DNA of 64,000 nt, from assembly GCA_934593275.1 (NCBI GenBank), contig CAKTQE010000001.1, positions 90,400 to 154,399 of the forward strand, in the 5' to 3' direction. The position numbers and the translations under genes are program-made. Source of the stretch: an uncultured Oscillospiraceae bacterium (GTDB taxonomy: Bacteria > Bacillota > Clostridia > Oscillospirales > Oscillospiraceae). The notes under the pieces are model-generated. The model saw nothing but the letters and a program-made list of their open reading frames with translations. It did no database searches and had not been told where the DNA came from. Positions 1 to 8,066 of this stretch are shown one piece after another (position 1 is the first letter of the stretch; the number at the start of each line of letters is the position of its first letter).

Positions 1-80
1 GCGTTCTTTACAGCATCGCCGCTGCCGCCGTCACCCTTGCCGACACCGTCCATGATCACCAGTACAATGGGTTTTTCCAT
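1..80 (-). CDS. gpmI: 2,3-bisphosphoglycerate-independent phosphoglycerate mutase, N-terminal fragment
   Basis: The gene runs off the left edge, so only the first 26 codons are visible. They begin MEKPIVLVIMDGVGKGD, which matches the start of iPGM proteins of the alkaline-phosphatase superfamily, where the Asp of the DG motif binds a catalytic metal. The enzyme interconverts 3- and 2-phosphoglycerate in glycolysis. An AGGAGGT-type ribosome site lies just upstream (complement of 91-96) and a promoter lies at 151-179. The identification rests on this short N-terminus only. Confidence 0.7.
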   Translation of the reverse strand, partial: MEKPIVLVIMDGVGKGDGGSGDAVKN

Positions 81-150
81 AATGAATAATACCTCCAATA
101 TTTTTTATTGTGGTCAGGTTTCTTTAAAAGGGCATTCTACCAGTTGTATT

Positions 151-179
151 ATTTTACAACAGAACGGCAGAACTTACAA
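151..179 (-). promoter_or_regulatory. sigma-A promoter for the gpmI-like gene
   Basis: On the minus strand TTGTAA (174-179) and TAAAAT (151-156) are separated by exactly 17 bp, about 70 bp upstream of the ATG. Confidence 0.65.
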
Positions 180-203
180 CTCTTTTTTTATTTTTTCCGT
201 TAC

Positions 204-258
204 AAACAAAAATACCTCCGGGAATCCCCGGATTTGGGGTGATATTCCCGGAAGTATT
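204..258 (-). terminator. intrinsic terminator of the surface-protein gene
   Basis: A 15-bp near-perfect inverted repeat (211-225 with 244-258) encloses a smaller CCCC/GGGG hairpin. On the minus strand it is followed by a T-rich tract. Confidence 0.7.
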
Positions 259-292
259 AAAATTCTGTGAAGCGGCTGGCCTGGTAGTTTCC

Positions 293-1225
293 TTAGCGGC
301 TGTATTTACCGCCCCGTTTTTTGCCTTTTTTCCTGCCGAAAATCAGGATCCCAAAGCCAACCAGCGACAGTGTCAGGCCAATGAGAGCCAAACCAACCCC
401 TGCGCCGCCGGACTTTTTGGGTGCTTCCGTCACTTCCGTGGGGAAGGTATAGGGGAAGGTGGTCTCTTCCGTGGTAGGGGCTAAGGGAGTGGGAACGGTG
501 GTCGGCTCCGTGGTAGGCACGGTGGTGGGTGCGGTAGTGGGTGCGGTAGTGGGGGCCGTGGTCGGCTCCGTGGTGGGGGCCGTGGTGGGTTCGGTGGAGG
601 CCTCGGTGGTAGACTCCGTGGTCTCCTCCTCCGGCGTATAGGGGTCTTTGCCCTCAGAATCCAGGAACTCGATACGGCCGTGGAAGGCTTCTTCCAGCTG
701 CTGGATAAGGGTCACCGGCCAGGGGCTTTTGGCGGGAAAGTAAATTTTGGTATTGGTATCCCACAGGCAGTTAAGCTTAAAGGAGGGAAAAGGACCCTCA
801 CAGTGGATGGCTGTGAGATTCTTACAGCTGTGCAGACAGTTTTCTCCGAAAATCCGGAAGGTAGAGGGCAGATGAATGGAGGTCAGGCCATCGCAATCCT
901 CAAAGCTGTGTTCCCCCAGGGTATGGAGGGCAAAGCCAAAATCCACTTCCGTAATGTTGTCATAGTCCTGGAAGGCATAGGCTCCTACCGTGGTCACATT
1001 GCCGGAGAACACCACCTTGGTAATGGCATCCTTGCTCCCCTGCCAGGGTGCGCCGCCCTGGGCAAAATCCTCCATGGGGCCGTTGCCGGAAATAGTCAGC
1101 GTCCCCTCTTCCAGTGTCCAGTTCATCCCCTCCCCGCAGGTGCCGGTCAAAATTTCCGCCCCGGCACCCACCGGCAGCACCAGCAGCACCAGGAAGCAAA
1201 CAAGGATTGTATAGATTCGTTTCAA
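293..1225 (-). CDS. leucine-rich-repeat (BspA-type) surface protein with Thr/Pro stalk
   Basis: This is a predicted cell-surface protein of about 310 residues. It has an N-terminal signal peptide, a BspA-like leucine-rich-repeat region at about residues 25-190 (signature stretches such as ITKVVFSGNVTTVGAYAF and LTSIHLPSTF), and a low-complexity stalk of PTTEPTTAPTT repeats. A C-terminal membrane helix and a basic tail (GRKKGKKRGGK) follow. I chose the TTG at 1225 because GGAGGT sits four bases upstream. The ATG at 1237 overlaps that ribosome site and has none of its own. Such proteins usually mediate adhesion; no ligand can be inferred. The stalk DNA (about 459-641) is a tandem repeat likely to vary in length between strains. 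Confidence 0.8.
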   Translation of the reverse strand: MKRIYTILVCFLVLLVLPVGAGAEILTGTCGEGMNWTLEEGTLTISGNGPMEDFAQGGAPWQGSKDAITKVVFSGNVTTVGAYAFQDYDNITEVDFGFALHTLGEHSFEDCDGLTSIHLPSTFRIFGENCLHSCKNLTAIHCEGPFPSFKLNCLWDTNTKIYFPAKSPWPVTLIQQLEEAFHGRIEFLDSEGKDPYTPEEETTESTTEASTEPTTAPTTEPTTAPTTAPTTAPTTVPTTEPTTVPTPLAPTTEETTFPYTFPTEVTEAPKKSGGAGVGLALIGLTLSLVGFGILIFGRKKGKKRGGKYSR

Positions 1226-1315
1226 AAGTACCTCCATTTCAGGTCAACGAAGAAAGTTGACAGTTGACAGTGGACAGTTGACAGTTATTGGGGCAACCGG
1301 AACCACCTACCGGCA

Positions 1316-1438
1316 TGTCATTCCGAGCGAACGCAGTGAGTCGAGGAATCTTCCCGAGTAGCAAGCTTTATCTTGTGGTGGTTCTTTGTCCCACGTGGTG
1401 GATTCCTCCACTCCGCTTGCGCTACGGTCGGAATGACA
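1316..1438 (+). repeat. 123-bp palindromic repeat, copy 1
   Basis: The ends are perfect 11-bp inverted repeats (TGTCATTCCGA and TCGGAATGACA). Internal GAGGAATC and GATTCCTC also pair, so the whole unit can fold into a long hairpin. No coding potential is conserved among the copies. Confidence 0.85.
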
Positions 1439-1460
1439 AAAGGTACAACGTCCTCCGATA

Positions 1461-1583
1461 TGTCATTCCGAGCGAACGTAGTGAGTCGAGGAATCTTCCC
1501 GAGTGGCAAGGTTTATCTTGTGGTAGTTCTTTGTCCAACGTGGTGGATTCCTCCACTCCGCTTGCGCTACGGTCGGAATGACA
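1461..1583 (+). repeat. 123-bp palindromic repeat, copy 2
   Basis: A second copy in the same orientation as copy 1, 22 bp away. It is nearly identical, with a few substitutions in the central third. Confidence 0.85.
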
Positions 1584-1644
1584 GAATGGGGGGACGTTTT
1601 TACGGATTCGCCTACAGTTTCTAGAGCATTTTACGCTGCCACGC

Positions 1645-1713
1645 CCTCATCAGTCAGGGCTGCGCCCTGCCAGCTTCCCCGGAGGGGAAGCTTTTGTACC
1701 GTGCTTTGGGGTG
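1645..1713 (+). repeat. second repeat family (CTTCCCCGGAGGGGAAG hairpin module), copy 1
   Basis: The module reads CCTCATCAGTCAGGGCTGCG, then a hairpin CTTCCCC-GGA-GGGGAAG, and ends GCTTTGGGGTG. The same module recurs at 9490, 23109 and, inverted, at 26669. It always lies on the same side of the 123-bp palindrome. Confidence 0.8.
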
Positions 1714-1842
1714 CGGGGGTTGTCGGAGACAGTTCCGTCCTTTCGGGTGCGGAACGGCACATAGGCCGTTCCCTACGGTTTCGCTGATGGGTGGATTCTT
1801 TAACCGCCGTATTCTAAAAACGAACACGTCCGTCACCCCGAT

Positions 1843-1912
1843 AATTGTCAATTGTCCATTGTCAATTGTCAATTCAGAAAAACTGTCAACTGTCAACTGT
1901 AAACTGTCAACT
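1843..1912 (+). repeat. CAATTGTC / CTGTCAAC short-repeat block
   Basis: Heptamer-like units AATTGTC and ACTGTCA are iterated with occasional CCATTGTC variants. Equivalent blocks are at 1255-1290, 10038-10095, 14562-14630, 15042-15067 and 26531-26603. Confidence 0.75.
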
Positions 1913-1922
1913 ACTCCCCCGC

Positions 1923-3971
1923 CTAATTCATCGTCCCCTCCGCTCTTGAGAACAGGGCGTTGACCCGCTGCCGCAGGGCCGTGGCTTCTGGGGTGTCGGA
2001 TGTGCCGTAGCGTTCCACCCATTCTTTGGATGCCTCCTGGGCCTGTTTCAGGGTGGTCATGTCCAGGCTCAGGTCTGCCACCCGGAAGGTGGGCAGACCG
2101 GACTGGCGGGAGCCGAAAAAGTCGCCGGGGCCACGGAGCCGCAGGTCCTCCTCGGCAATGCGGAAGCCGTCATTGGTTTTGCACAGGGCCTTCAGCCGAT
2201 TGACGGTCTCAGGGTTTCTGTTGTGGGTGGTGAGAATGCAGTAGCTTTTGGCACTGCCCCGGCCTACCCGGCCCCGGAGCTGGTGCAGCTGGCTCAGGCC
2301 GAACCGGTCCGCGTCCTCAATAACCATCAAAGTGGCGTTGGGTACGTCCACCCCCACCTCAATGACCGTGGTGGCCACCAATACATCCGCCTCTCCCCGG
2401 GCAAAGGCTGCCATGATCTGCTCTTTTTCCGTCCCTTTCATCTGGCCGTGAAGCAGGGCCACCCGCAAATCCGGGAATACGGTCTTTTGCAGGGTCTCCG
2501 CCCAGACAGAGGCCGCTTTGATGCCCAGATCCTGGTTTTCCTCCACCGCCGGACACACCACAAAGCACTGATTTCCCTGAGAAACGTGCTTGCGGATAAA
2601 GGCGTTGATCCGCGCCCGGTAGCTCTCCCCTACCAAAAAGGTATCCACCTTTTGCCGCCCGGGGGGCAGCTCATCCAATACGGAGACTTCCAAATCGCCG
2701 TACATCAACAGGGCCAAAGTTCTGGGGATGGGAGTGGCGGACATGACCAAAAGATGGGGGTCATGTCCCTTGGCAGACAGACGGCTGCGCTGGTCCACGC
2801 CGAACCGGTGCTGTTCATCGGTGATGACGAGGCCCAACCTCAAAAAGGCGGTGCTTTCCGAAATCAAGGCATGGGTACCCACCGCAATGGCCGCCTCACC
2901 AGAGGCCAGCTTTTCCCGGACCAGCCGTTTTTCCTTGGGGGTCTGAGAACCGGTCAGCAGCACCACGGAAATCCCCAGAGGGGCAAAGAGCTTTTGAAAG
3001 GAGGCGTAGTGCTGCTCCGCCAGAATTTCCGTGGGAGCCATCAGGGCGGTCTGGAAGCCGTTTTTCGCCCCACAGTAGGCTGCGGCGGCGGCTACCATGG
3101 TTTTGCCGCTGCCCACGTCTCCCTGAACCAGCCGATTCATGGGAGTCCCCTTGCGGAAGTCCTGGAGAATTTCCCCAATGGCCCGGTTTTGGGCACCGGT
3201 GAGCCGGAAAGGCAGACTTTCCTCAAAGGGCTTCAAATCCAAGTTTTCATAGGGAGCCGTCTTTTTGGCCTCTCTTGCCGCCCGCATGAGAGAAAGGCCG
3301 GCGGAGAAGACGAAAAATTCCTCAAAAATCAGCCGCCGCTTGGCGTTCTCCGCCATTTCCCAGGTTTCCGGGTCATGGATGGCGGTATAGGCCTGGGCCG
3401 CCGGGAGAATATGAAACTCCTCCAGAATCTCCCGGGGCAGCGCCTCCTGGGGCGGGTCACACAGGGCCAGAGCCTGACGGACGAGTTTGGTCATGGCGGC
3501 GTTGTTGACCCCCGCGGTCAGGGGGTAGATAGGCATGATCCGCCGGGTGGTCACCGCCGGGGCATCCGCCGCCTCAAAAATGGGGTTTGTAATGCCGTAG
3601 CCGCTGTAATCCCCGGAAACGGCACCGTAAAAAATATATTCCCTGCCGTATTGCAGATTCTCCGCGGCAAACTTGGAGTTAAAGAAGGTCAGCTGGATGC
3701 GCCCGGAGTGGTCTGCAACCGTCACCCGGGTCAAGTCCAGCCCCTTGCGAATATGGGCCGTTCTGGGGGTGGACATGACCACGCCCCGGAAGCAGGCCGG
3801 TTCATCCACCTGCAGCAGACCAATGGGTACCATCCGGGTCCGGTCCTCATAGCCCCGGGGAAAATGGCAGATGAGATCTCCCAGGGTGTAGATGTTTAGG
3901 TTTTCCAGCTGTTTGGCCCGGGTGGGGCCAACGCCTTTCAGGCTCGTTACAGAATCTTGCAGTCTTGCCAT
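1923..3971 (-). CDS. recG: ATP-dependent DNA helicase RecG
   Basis: RecG is a monomeric double-strand translocase that remodels stalled replication forks and Holliday junctions. The 682-residue length is normal. The N-terminal wedge/OB region spans about 1-250, with a helix-hairpin-helix-like LKGVGPTRAKQLE near residue 11. Walker A GDVGSGKT is at 284-291, the DEQH box at 385-388, and SATPIPRTLA follows as motif III. The second helicase domain contains QLRGRVGRG. A GGAGGTGAC ribosome site precedes the ATG. The start lies about 13 bp beyond the rpsT terminator tract, so expression probably comes from read-through or a local promoter. Confidence 0.97.
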   Translation of the reverse strand: MARLQDSVTSLKGVGPTRAKQLENLNIYTLGDLICHFPRGYEDRTRMVPIGLLQVDEPACFRGVVMSTPRTAHIRKGLDLTRVTVADHSGRIQLTFFNSKFAAENLQYGREYIFYGAVSGDYSGYGITNPIFEAADAPAVTTRRIMPIYPLTAGVNNAAMTKLVRQALALCDPPQEALPREILEEFHILPAAQAYTAIHDPETWEMAENAKRRLIFEEFFVFSAGLSLMRAAREAKKTAPYENLDLKPFEESLPFRLTGAQNRAIGEILQDFRKGTPMNRLVQGDVGSGKTMVAAAAAYCGAKNGFQTALMAPTEILAEQHYASFQKLFAPLGISVVLLTGSQTPKEKRLVREKLASGEAAIAVGTHALISESTAFLRLGLVITDEQHRFGVDQRSRLSAKGHDPHLLVMSATPIPRTLALLMYGDLEVSVLDELPPGRQKVDTFLVGESYRARINAFIRKHVSQGNQCFVVCPAVEENQDLGIKAASVWAETLQKTVFPDLRVALLHGQMKGTEKEQIMAAFARGEADVLVATTVIEVGVDVPNATLMVIEDADRFGLSQLHQLRGRVGRGSAKSYCILTTHNRNPETVNRLKALCKTNDGFRIAEEDLRLRGPGDFFGSRQSGLPTFRVADLSLDMTTLKQAQEASKEWVERYGTSDTPEATALRQRVNALFSRAEGTMN

Positions 3972-3983
3972 AGGTCACCTCCG

Positions 3984-4025
3984 CAAAAAATGAAAAAACT
4001 CCCTCCAAGCAACGCTCGGAAGGAG
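3984..4025 (-). terminator. intrinsic terminator of rpsT
   Basis: On the minus strand CTCCTTCCGAGC...TTGGAGGGAG forms a hairpin (3999-4025) followed by TTTTTTCATTTTTT. It directly precedes the recG ribosome site, so it may attenuate rather than abolish transcription into recG. Confidence 0.7.
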
Positions 4026-4040
4026 ATATTTTCAGAGAAC

Positions 4041-4304
4041 TCAGGCCAGCTTGTTCAGCTTCAGGGTCATGCTGCTCTTCTTCCGGGCAGCGTTGTTCTT
4101 GTGCAGAAGACCCTTACCAACCGCCTTGTCCACGGACTGAACAGCAACAGTGTAGGCTTCCTGGGCAGCGGTCTTGTCACCACCGACCACAGCGGCCTCA
4201 AACTTCTTCAGGTTGGTCTTCAGAGCGGACTTGTCGGCCTTATTCTTCTCATAAGCGACTTTGGAAGAAATGACATCCTTCTTAGAGGACTTGATGTTGG
4301 GCAT
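4041..4304 (-). CDS. rpsT: 30S ribosomal protein S20
   Basis: S20 is an 87-residue, Lys-rich primary 16S rRNA-binding protein of the small subunit. It starts MPNIKSSKKDV and ends with the typical RKKSSMTLKLNKLA helix. A strong AGGAGGTG ribosome site precedes the ATG, and a near-consensus promoter lies at 4345-4373. Transcription is monocistronic up to the terminator at 3984-4025. Confidence 0.97.
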   Translation of the reverse strand: MPNIKSSKKDVISSKVAYEKNKADKSALKTNLKKFEAAVVGGDKTAAQEAYTVAVQSVDKAVGKGLLHKNNAARKKSSMTLKLNKLA

Positions 4305-4344
4305 TGATTACACCTCCTCACAGCAGTATTTCATACAGTCCCGT

Positions 4345-4373
4345 ATTATAACGGAAAACCCGTCTAAAATCAA
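4345..4373 (-). promoter_or_regulatory. sigma-A promoter of rpsT
   Basis: On the minus strand TTGATT (4368-4373) and a perfect TATAAT (4345-4350) are separated by 17 bp. Confidence 0.8.
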
Positions 4374-4545
4374 CCCTTTTTTGAAAAAAATTCTTTCTGC
4401 TCCAAAACCCCGTCCTGCCCATGGGCTGACAAAGCTGTCAAGACCAAAATTTTTCACAAAAACAATGGCCACGTCAAAATGCTCAGAACCGCTAAAAGTT
4501 ACGAAAGTGTATCATTTTGGAAAAGTTTTATGTAACTTCCCTGTC

Positions 4546-4628
4546 TTTTCTCCACAGGGCTGTTGGATTGTGGAAAAGTCCTGTGGAAAAGTCTGTGGAG
4601 AATGTGGAAAACTTTGATTTCTCCACAG
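4546..4628 (+). promoter_or_regulatory. cluster of DnaA-box-like TGTGGAAAA motifs
   Basis: TGTGGAAAA occurs at 4569, 4582 and 4603, with TGTGGAGAA at 4594. The inverted form TTCTCCACA or TTTCTCCACAG flanks the cluster at 4546-4556 and 4618-4628. TGTGGAAAA is one mismatch from the DnaA box TGTGGATAA. The rest of the 4374-4856 gap shows no gene. Confidence 0.4.
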
Positions 4629-4856
4629 TTTTTTCTTTTTGCCGCCTCCGGGGGAGCCTGTGAAAAAACTTCGTCACAAAAGGGCAAACATCCACCCTGC
4701 AGCGACATCCCCCGCCATTGTTCTTTCCGGGCTTCCCAGGGCGCAACCCCCGGTTCCCGGCGAAAAGATTTGATTTTCCCCCTGACAGGGTTTGTACATC
4801 CTGGGACTTTTTGAATGAGCGGAAAAATTTTTGTGAATTCCTCCAAATTTTTCTCC

Positions 4857-4886
4857 GTATGTCCAGGCCCTCTCCCGGGGATACTA
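4857..4886 (+). promoter_or_regulatory. sigma-F/sigma-G-type forespore promoter for sigG
   Basis: GTATG (4857-4861), a 15-bp spacer and GGGGATACTA (4877-4886) fit the known forespore consensus (GYATA, spacer, GGNNANWNTW). The start codon of sigG is 50 bp downstream. Confidence 0.6.
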
Positions 4887-4935
4887 ACCCCGGGGCATTG
4901 GCGCACGGCCCCATTTTTTGAACAGGAGGATTTCC

Positions 4936-5721
4936 ATGCAGGGGAAAGTAGAAATCTGCGGCATCAGCACCTCCCGGCTCCAGGTTCTCAGCACCGAGGA
5001 GACCACCGCCTTGCTGCGACGCTGCCAGCAGGGGGACGAGGAGGCCAGACAAAAACTCATTGAGGGCAACCTGCGGCTGGTGCTTTCGGTGATCCAGCGA
5101 TTCGACAAGCGGGGGGAAAGCCCCGATGATCTGTTCCAGGTGGGCTGCATCGGCCTGATGAAAGCCATTTCCAATTTCGACACCACCAAAATGGTAAAAT
5201 TTTCCACCTACGGGGTGCCTATGATCGCCGGAGAAGTCCGGCGGTATTTGCGGGACAACAGCGTGATCCGGGTTTCCCGGTCCATTCGGGATGTGGCCTA
5301 CCGGGTGCTGCAATGCAAAGAGTCCATGACCGCCCAGCTGGGCCGGGAGCCTGGTCTGGAGGAAATCGCCCAGGCTCTTCATTTAAGCCGTCAGGAGGTC
5401 AGTCAGGCTTTGGACGCGGTTTGCGCTCCCGTGAGCCTGTATGACAGCGTGTATTCTGACGGCGGGGACCCCCTGACCATTATGGACCAGGTGCAGGACA
5501 CCAAAAATACAGAGCCAAACTGGATGGAGCATATCACCCTTGCCAACGCCTTCCGGCGGCTTTCCAGCCGGGAAAAGGAGATTCTCAGTCTGCGGTTTTA
5601 CTACAGCAAGACCCAGATGGAGGTGGCGGGGAAGCTGGGCATCTCCCAGGCCCAGGTATCACGCCTTGAAAAAGGGGCCATTGCCGCCATGCGCAAGTCT
5701 ATCAGCATCCATGTATCATAG
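4936..5721 (+). CDS. sigG: RNA polymerase sporulation sigma factor SigG
   Basis: SigG drives late forespore transcription. The 261-residue protein starts MQGKVEICGISTSRLQVLS, matching the family's KVEICG N-terminus, so I prefer the ATG at 4936 (AGGAGGA ribosome site) to the upstream in-frame ATG at 4918. Region 2 contains DLFQVGCIGL at residues 65-74 followed by KFSTYGVPMIAGEVRRYLRD. Region 3 lies in the middle, and region 4 ends with a helix-turn-helix (SQAQVSRLEKGA). A forespore-type promoter precedes it and a ylmC/ymxH-type gene follows, an arrangement typical of clostridia. Confidence 0.95.
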   Translation: MQGKVEICGISTSRLQVLSTEETTALLRRCQQGDEEARQKLIEGNLRLVLSVIQRFDKRGESPDDLFQVGCIGLMKAISNFDTTKMVKFSTYGVPMIAGEVRRYLRDNSVIRVSRSIRDVAYRVLQCKESMTAQLGREPGLEEIAQALHLSRQEVSQALDAVCAPVSLYDSVYSDGGDPLTIMDQVQDTKNTEPNWMEHITLANAFRRLSSREKEILSLRFYYSKTQMEVAGKLGISQAQVSRLEKGAIAAMRKSISIHVS

Positions 5722-5772
5722 CTTCTCCCCCAGTAGCATATGCTTGGAGGAACCCCCGGAGGAGGAATGGTC

Positions 5773-6054
5773 ATGGGCATTAAATTTACACAGCTTCAGT
5801 GCAAAGAAGTGATCTGTGTTTCCGATGGCGCAAGGCTTGGTTATATTGCGGACATTGTAGCGGAAGTGCCGGAGGGCATCATCGCCGCCATCGTGGTGCC
5901 GGGAAAGCTCAGGCTCTGGGGCATTGCGGGGCAAAAAGAGGACTATGTGATCCCCTGGGCCTGTGTTAAAAAAGTGGGGCCGGACATTGTACTGGTGGAC
6001 ATCCGGCCCCAGGATTGCCGGGTGCCCCGGCCAAAGCCCAAGTTTCCCCTGTAG
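5773..6054 (+). CDS. YlmC/YmxH-family PRC-barrel protein
   Basis: The 93-residue product resembles the YlmC/YmxH sporulation-associated family. These are small PRC-barrel-like proteins that often lie next to sigG; their biochemical role is unknown. It begins MGIKFTQLQCKEVICVSDG and has the family core GYIADIVAEVPEGIIAAIVVPG. The second ATG (5773) is eight bases from GGAGGAGG, whereas the first (5767) is too close. The gap to sigG is only about 50 bp, so the two are probably co-transcribed. Confidence 0.8.
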   Translation: MGIKFTQLQCKEVICVSDGARLGYIADIVAEVPEGIIAAIVVPGKLRLWGIAGQKEDYVIPWACVKKVGPDIVLVDIRPQDCRVPRPKPKFPL

Positions 6055-6143
6055 ACACCCTACTATAATATATACTTGTGCGGTTTATACAAAATAAAAT
6101 CGGACGGTTCTACAATATTTCTTTCTTTTTTCGAAAAAATAGC

Positions 6144-6172
6144 TTGCAAATTTTTGATTCTTTGGCTATAAT
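6144..6172 (+). promoter_or_regulatory. sigma-A promoter of rpsB-tsf
   Basis: TTGCAA (6144-6149) and perfect TATAAT (6167-6172) are separated by 17 bp. The resulting leader is about 125 nt and GC-rich with hairpin potential, as expected for an autoregulated S2 leader, but I cannot assign a specific fold. Confidence 0.75.
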
Positions 6173-6303
6173 ATTTCGGCATGGGTTTATGCCCATAGCT
6201 TCAAAAAACCACACACCCGGGGATCGGGATGCCCAGGTGCCTCTTTGGGGCGGGGATTCCGGGATGATCGGGGTGGAGGAAAAACAAAAGGAGAACTGTA
6301 AAA

Positions 6304-7035
6304 ATGGCTGTCGTATCTATGAAGCAACTGCTGGAGGCAGGCGTTCACTTCGGTCACCAGACCCGTCGTTGGAACCCCAAAATGGCCCCCTACATCTACA
6401 CCGAGCGCAATGGTATCTATATCATTGACCTGCAGAAGACCGTAAAGAAGCTGGAAGAGGCTTACAACTTCGTTCGTGATACTTCCGCTAACGGTGGCAA
6501 CATCCTGTTCGTCGGCACCAAGAAGCAGGCCCAGGACGCCATCAAGGAAGAGGCTGCCCGTTGCGGCGGTTACTACGTCAACGCCCGTTGGCTGGGCGGT
6601 ATGCTGACCAACTTCCGCACCATGCGTACCCGTATCGACCGTCTGGCTCAGCTGAGAAAGATGGAAGAGGACGGCACTTTCGCCATGCTGCCCAAGAAGG
6701 AAGTCATCAAGCACCAGGCTGAAATCGAAAAGCTGGAGAAGTACCTGGGCGGCGTAAAGGAAATGAAGAAGCTGCCCGCCGCTCTGTTCATTGTTGACCC
6801 CCGGAAAGAGCGCAACGCCATCGCCGAGGCCCGCAAGCTGAACATCCCCATTGTTGCCATTGTTGACACCAACTGCGATCCCGATGAGATCGACTACGTG
6901 ATCCCCGGCAACGATGACGCCATCCGCGCCATCCGTCTGATCGCCGCCGCCATGGCCAACGCTGCCATCGAGGGCCGTCAGGGTGAGGATACCGCTGTGG
7001 AAGAGGCCGCTCCCGCTGCCGAAGCCGCTGAATAA
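6304..7035 (+). CDS. rpsB: 30S ribosomal protein S2
   Basis: S2 is a late-binding small-subunit protein that helps recruit S1-type contacts on the 30S platform. The 243-residue protein contains the signatures [20 protein letters not shown] at the N-terminus and the later [18 protein letters not shown]. It ends in an acidic, Ala-rich tail. It is followed 29 bp later by tsf, the universal rpsB-tsf pair. An AGGAGA ribosome site precedes the ATG. Confidence 0.97.
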   Translation: MAVVSMKQLLEAGVHFGHQTRRWNPKMAPYIYTERNGIYIIDLQKTVKKLEEAYNFVRDTSANGGNILFVGTKKQAQDAIKEEAARCGGYYVNARWLGGMLTNFRTMRTRIDRLAQLRKMEEDGTFAMLPKKEVIKHQAEIEKLEKYLGGVKEMKKLPAALFIVDPRKERNAIAEARKLNIPIVAIVDTNCDPDEIDYVIPGNDDAIRAIRLIAAAMANAAIEGRQGEDTAVEEAAPAAEAAE

Positions 7036-7064
7036 TCCCGAATACACTTTAGGAGGATACCAAA

Positions 7065-7994
7065 ATGGCTTTTACTGCTCAGGACGTTAAGAAGCTGCGC
7101 GAAATGACCAACGTGGGCATGATGGACTGCAAGAAGGCTCTCCAGGCCAACGATGGCGATATGGACAAGGCTGTAGACTGGCTCCGTGAAAAGGGCCTGG
7201 CCAAGGCTGCCAAGAAAGCTGACCGCATTGCCGCTGAGGGCGTTGCTTACGCCGCTGTGGTAGACGGTGTGGGCGTTGTGATCGAGGTCAACTCCGAGAC
7301 CGACTTCGCCGCCAAGACCGATGCTTTCCTGGATCTGGTAAAGAACCTGGCTGAGGTCGTTGCCAAGCAGAACCCCGCCGATGTGGAAGCCCTGAAGGCT
7401 TGCACCTACCCCAACTCCAACCTGACCGTCACCGAGATCATGCAGGAAAAGGTCATGTCCATCGGTGAGAACATGCAGATCCGCCGCTTTGCCCGCTTCC
7501 CCGAGAACACCTCTGTTGCCTACGTTCACGCTGGCGGCACCCACGGCGTTCTGGTGAACCTGGCCGTGGAGGGTGACATCGATGCCACCGAGATCGGCAA
7601 GAACGTTGCCATGCAGATCGCTGCTATGAACCCCAAGTACTGGGACAAGTCCCTGGTTCCCCAGGCTGACGTGGACCACGAGCTGCAGGTTCAGGTTGCT
7701 CTGATGGACAACGATCCCAAGATGGCCTCCAAGCCCGCTCAGGTTAAGGAGAAGATCGCTGCCGGTAAGATGAACGCTTTCTTCAAGGACAACTGCCTGC
7801 TGCAGCAGGAATTCGTCCGCTCTGACCTGTTCCAGGGCAGCGTGGAAGGCTACATCGCTGATGCTGCCAAGAAGCTGGGCGGCAAGGTGACCTTCGTTGA
7901 CGCCATTCACTACGTAAAGGGTGAGGGCATCGAGAAGAAGGTTGACGACTTCGCCGCCGAAGTTGCCGCACAGATTTCCGGTGCCGCTAAGTAA
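7065..7994 (+). CDS. tsf: translation elongation factor Ts
   Basis: EF-Ts is the guanine nucleotide exchange factor that recycles EF-Tu-GDP. The 309-residue length is normal. The N-terminal UBA-like domain contains TNVGMMDCKKAL (residues 15-26), and the first core subdomain contains VIEVNSETDFAAKTDAF. AGGAGG precedes the ATG and a strong terminator follows, so rpsB-tsf forms a two-gene operon. Confidence 0.97.
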   Translation: MAFTAQDVKKLREMTNVGMMDCKKALQANDGDMDKAVDWLREKGLAKAAKKADRIAAEGVAYAAVVDGVGVVIEVNSETDFAAKTDAFLDLVKNLAEVVAKQNPADVEALKACTYPNSNLTVTEIMQEKVMSIGENMQIRRFARFPENTSVAYVHAGGTHGVLVNLAVEGDIDATEIGKNVAMQIAAMNPKYWDKSLVPQADVDHELQVQVALMDNDPKMASKPAQVKEKIAAGKMNAFFKDNCLLQQEFVRSDLFQGSVEGYIADAAKKLGGKVTFVDAIHYVKGEGIEKKVDDFAAEVAAQISGAAK

Positions 7995-8008
7995 TTTTTC
8001 CAAACGCC

Positions 8009-8046
8009 AATCCCTGCCCAATTCTTTTTGGGCAGGGATTTTGCTT
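8009..8046 (+). terminator. intrinsic terminator of rpsB-tsf
   Basis: AATCCCTGCCCA and TGGGCAGGGATT form a perfect 12-bp stem, followed by TTGCTTT. Confidence 0.85.
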
Positions 8047-8066
8047 TAATGAAAGGACAGAGTATA

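Larger units (their letters stand above)
1238..1922. repeat. intergenic mosaic of repeat modules (island 1)
   Basis: No gene is visible between the surface protein and recG. The stretch holds GTTGACAG short repeats (1255-1290), two copies of the 123-bp palindrome (1316-1438, 1461-1583), one GGGCTGCGCCC/CTTCCCC hairpin module (1645-1713), a CGGAACGGC hairpin near 1747-1780, and a CAATTGTC/CTGTCAAC block (1843-1912). The recG stop codon lies about 10 bp beyond the last block. Confidence 0.85.

Noticed and set aside
1843..1912. CRISPR array suggested by regular short repeats
   Set aside because: Units are 7-8 bp without spacers, the same blocks recur in other islands, and no cas gene is present in the window.
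2223..3899. 558-codon open frame on the plus strand opposite recG
   Set aside because: It is an antisense shadow of recG in GC-rich DNA, with no ribosome site and no domain; the recG motifs on the other strand are unambiguous.
4528..5382. 284-codon minus-strand frame opposite sigG
   Set aside because: It overlaps the forespore promoter and sigG, and has no recognisable domain.
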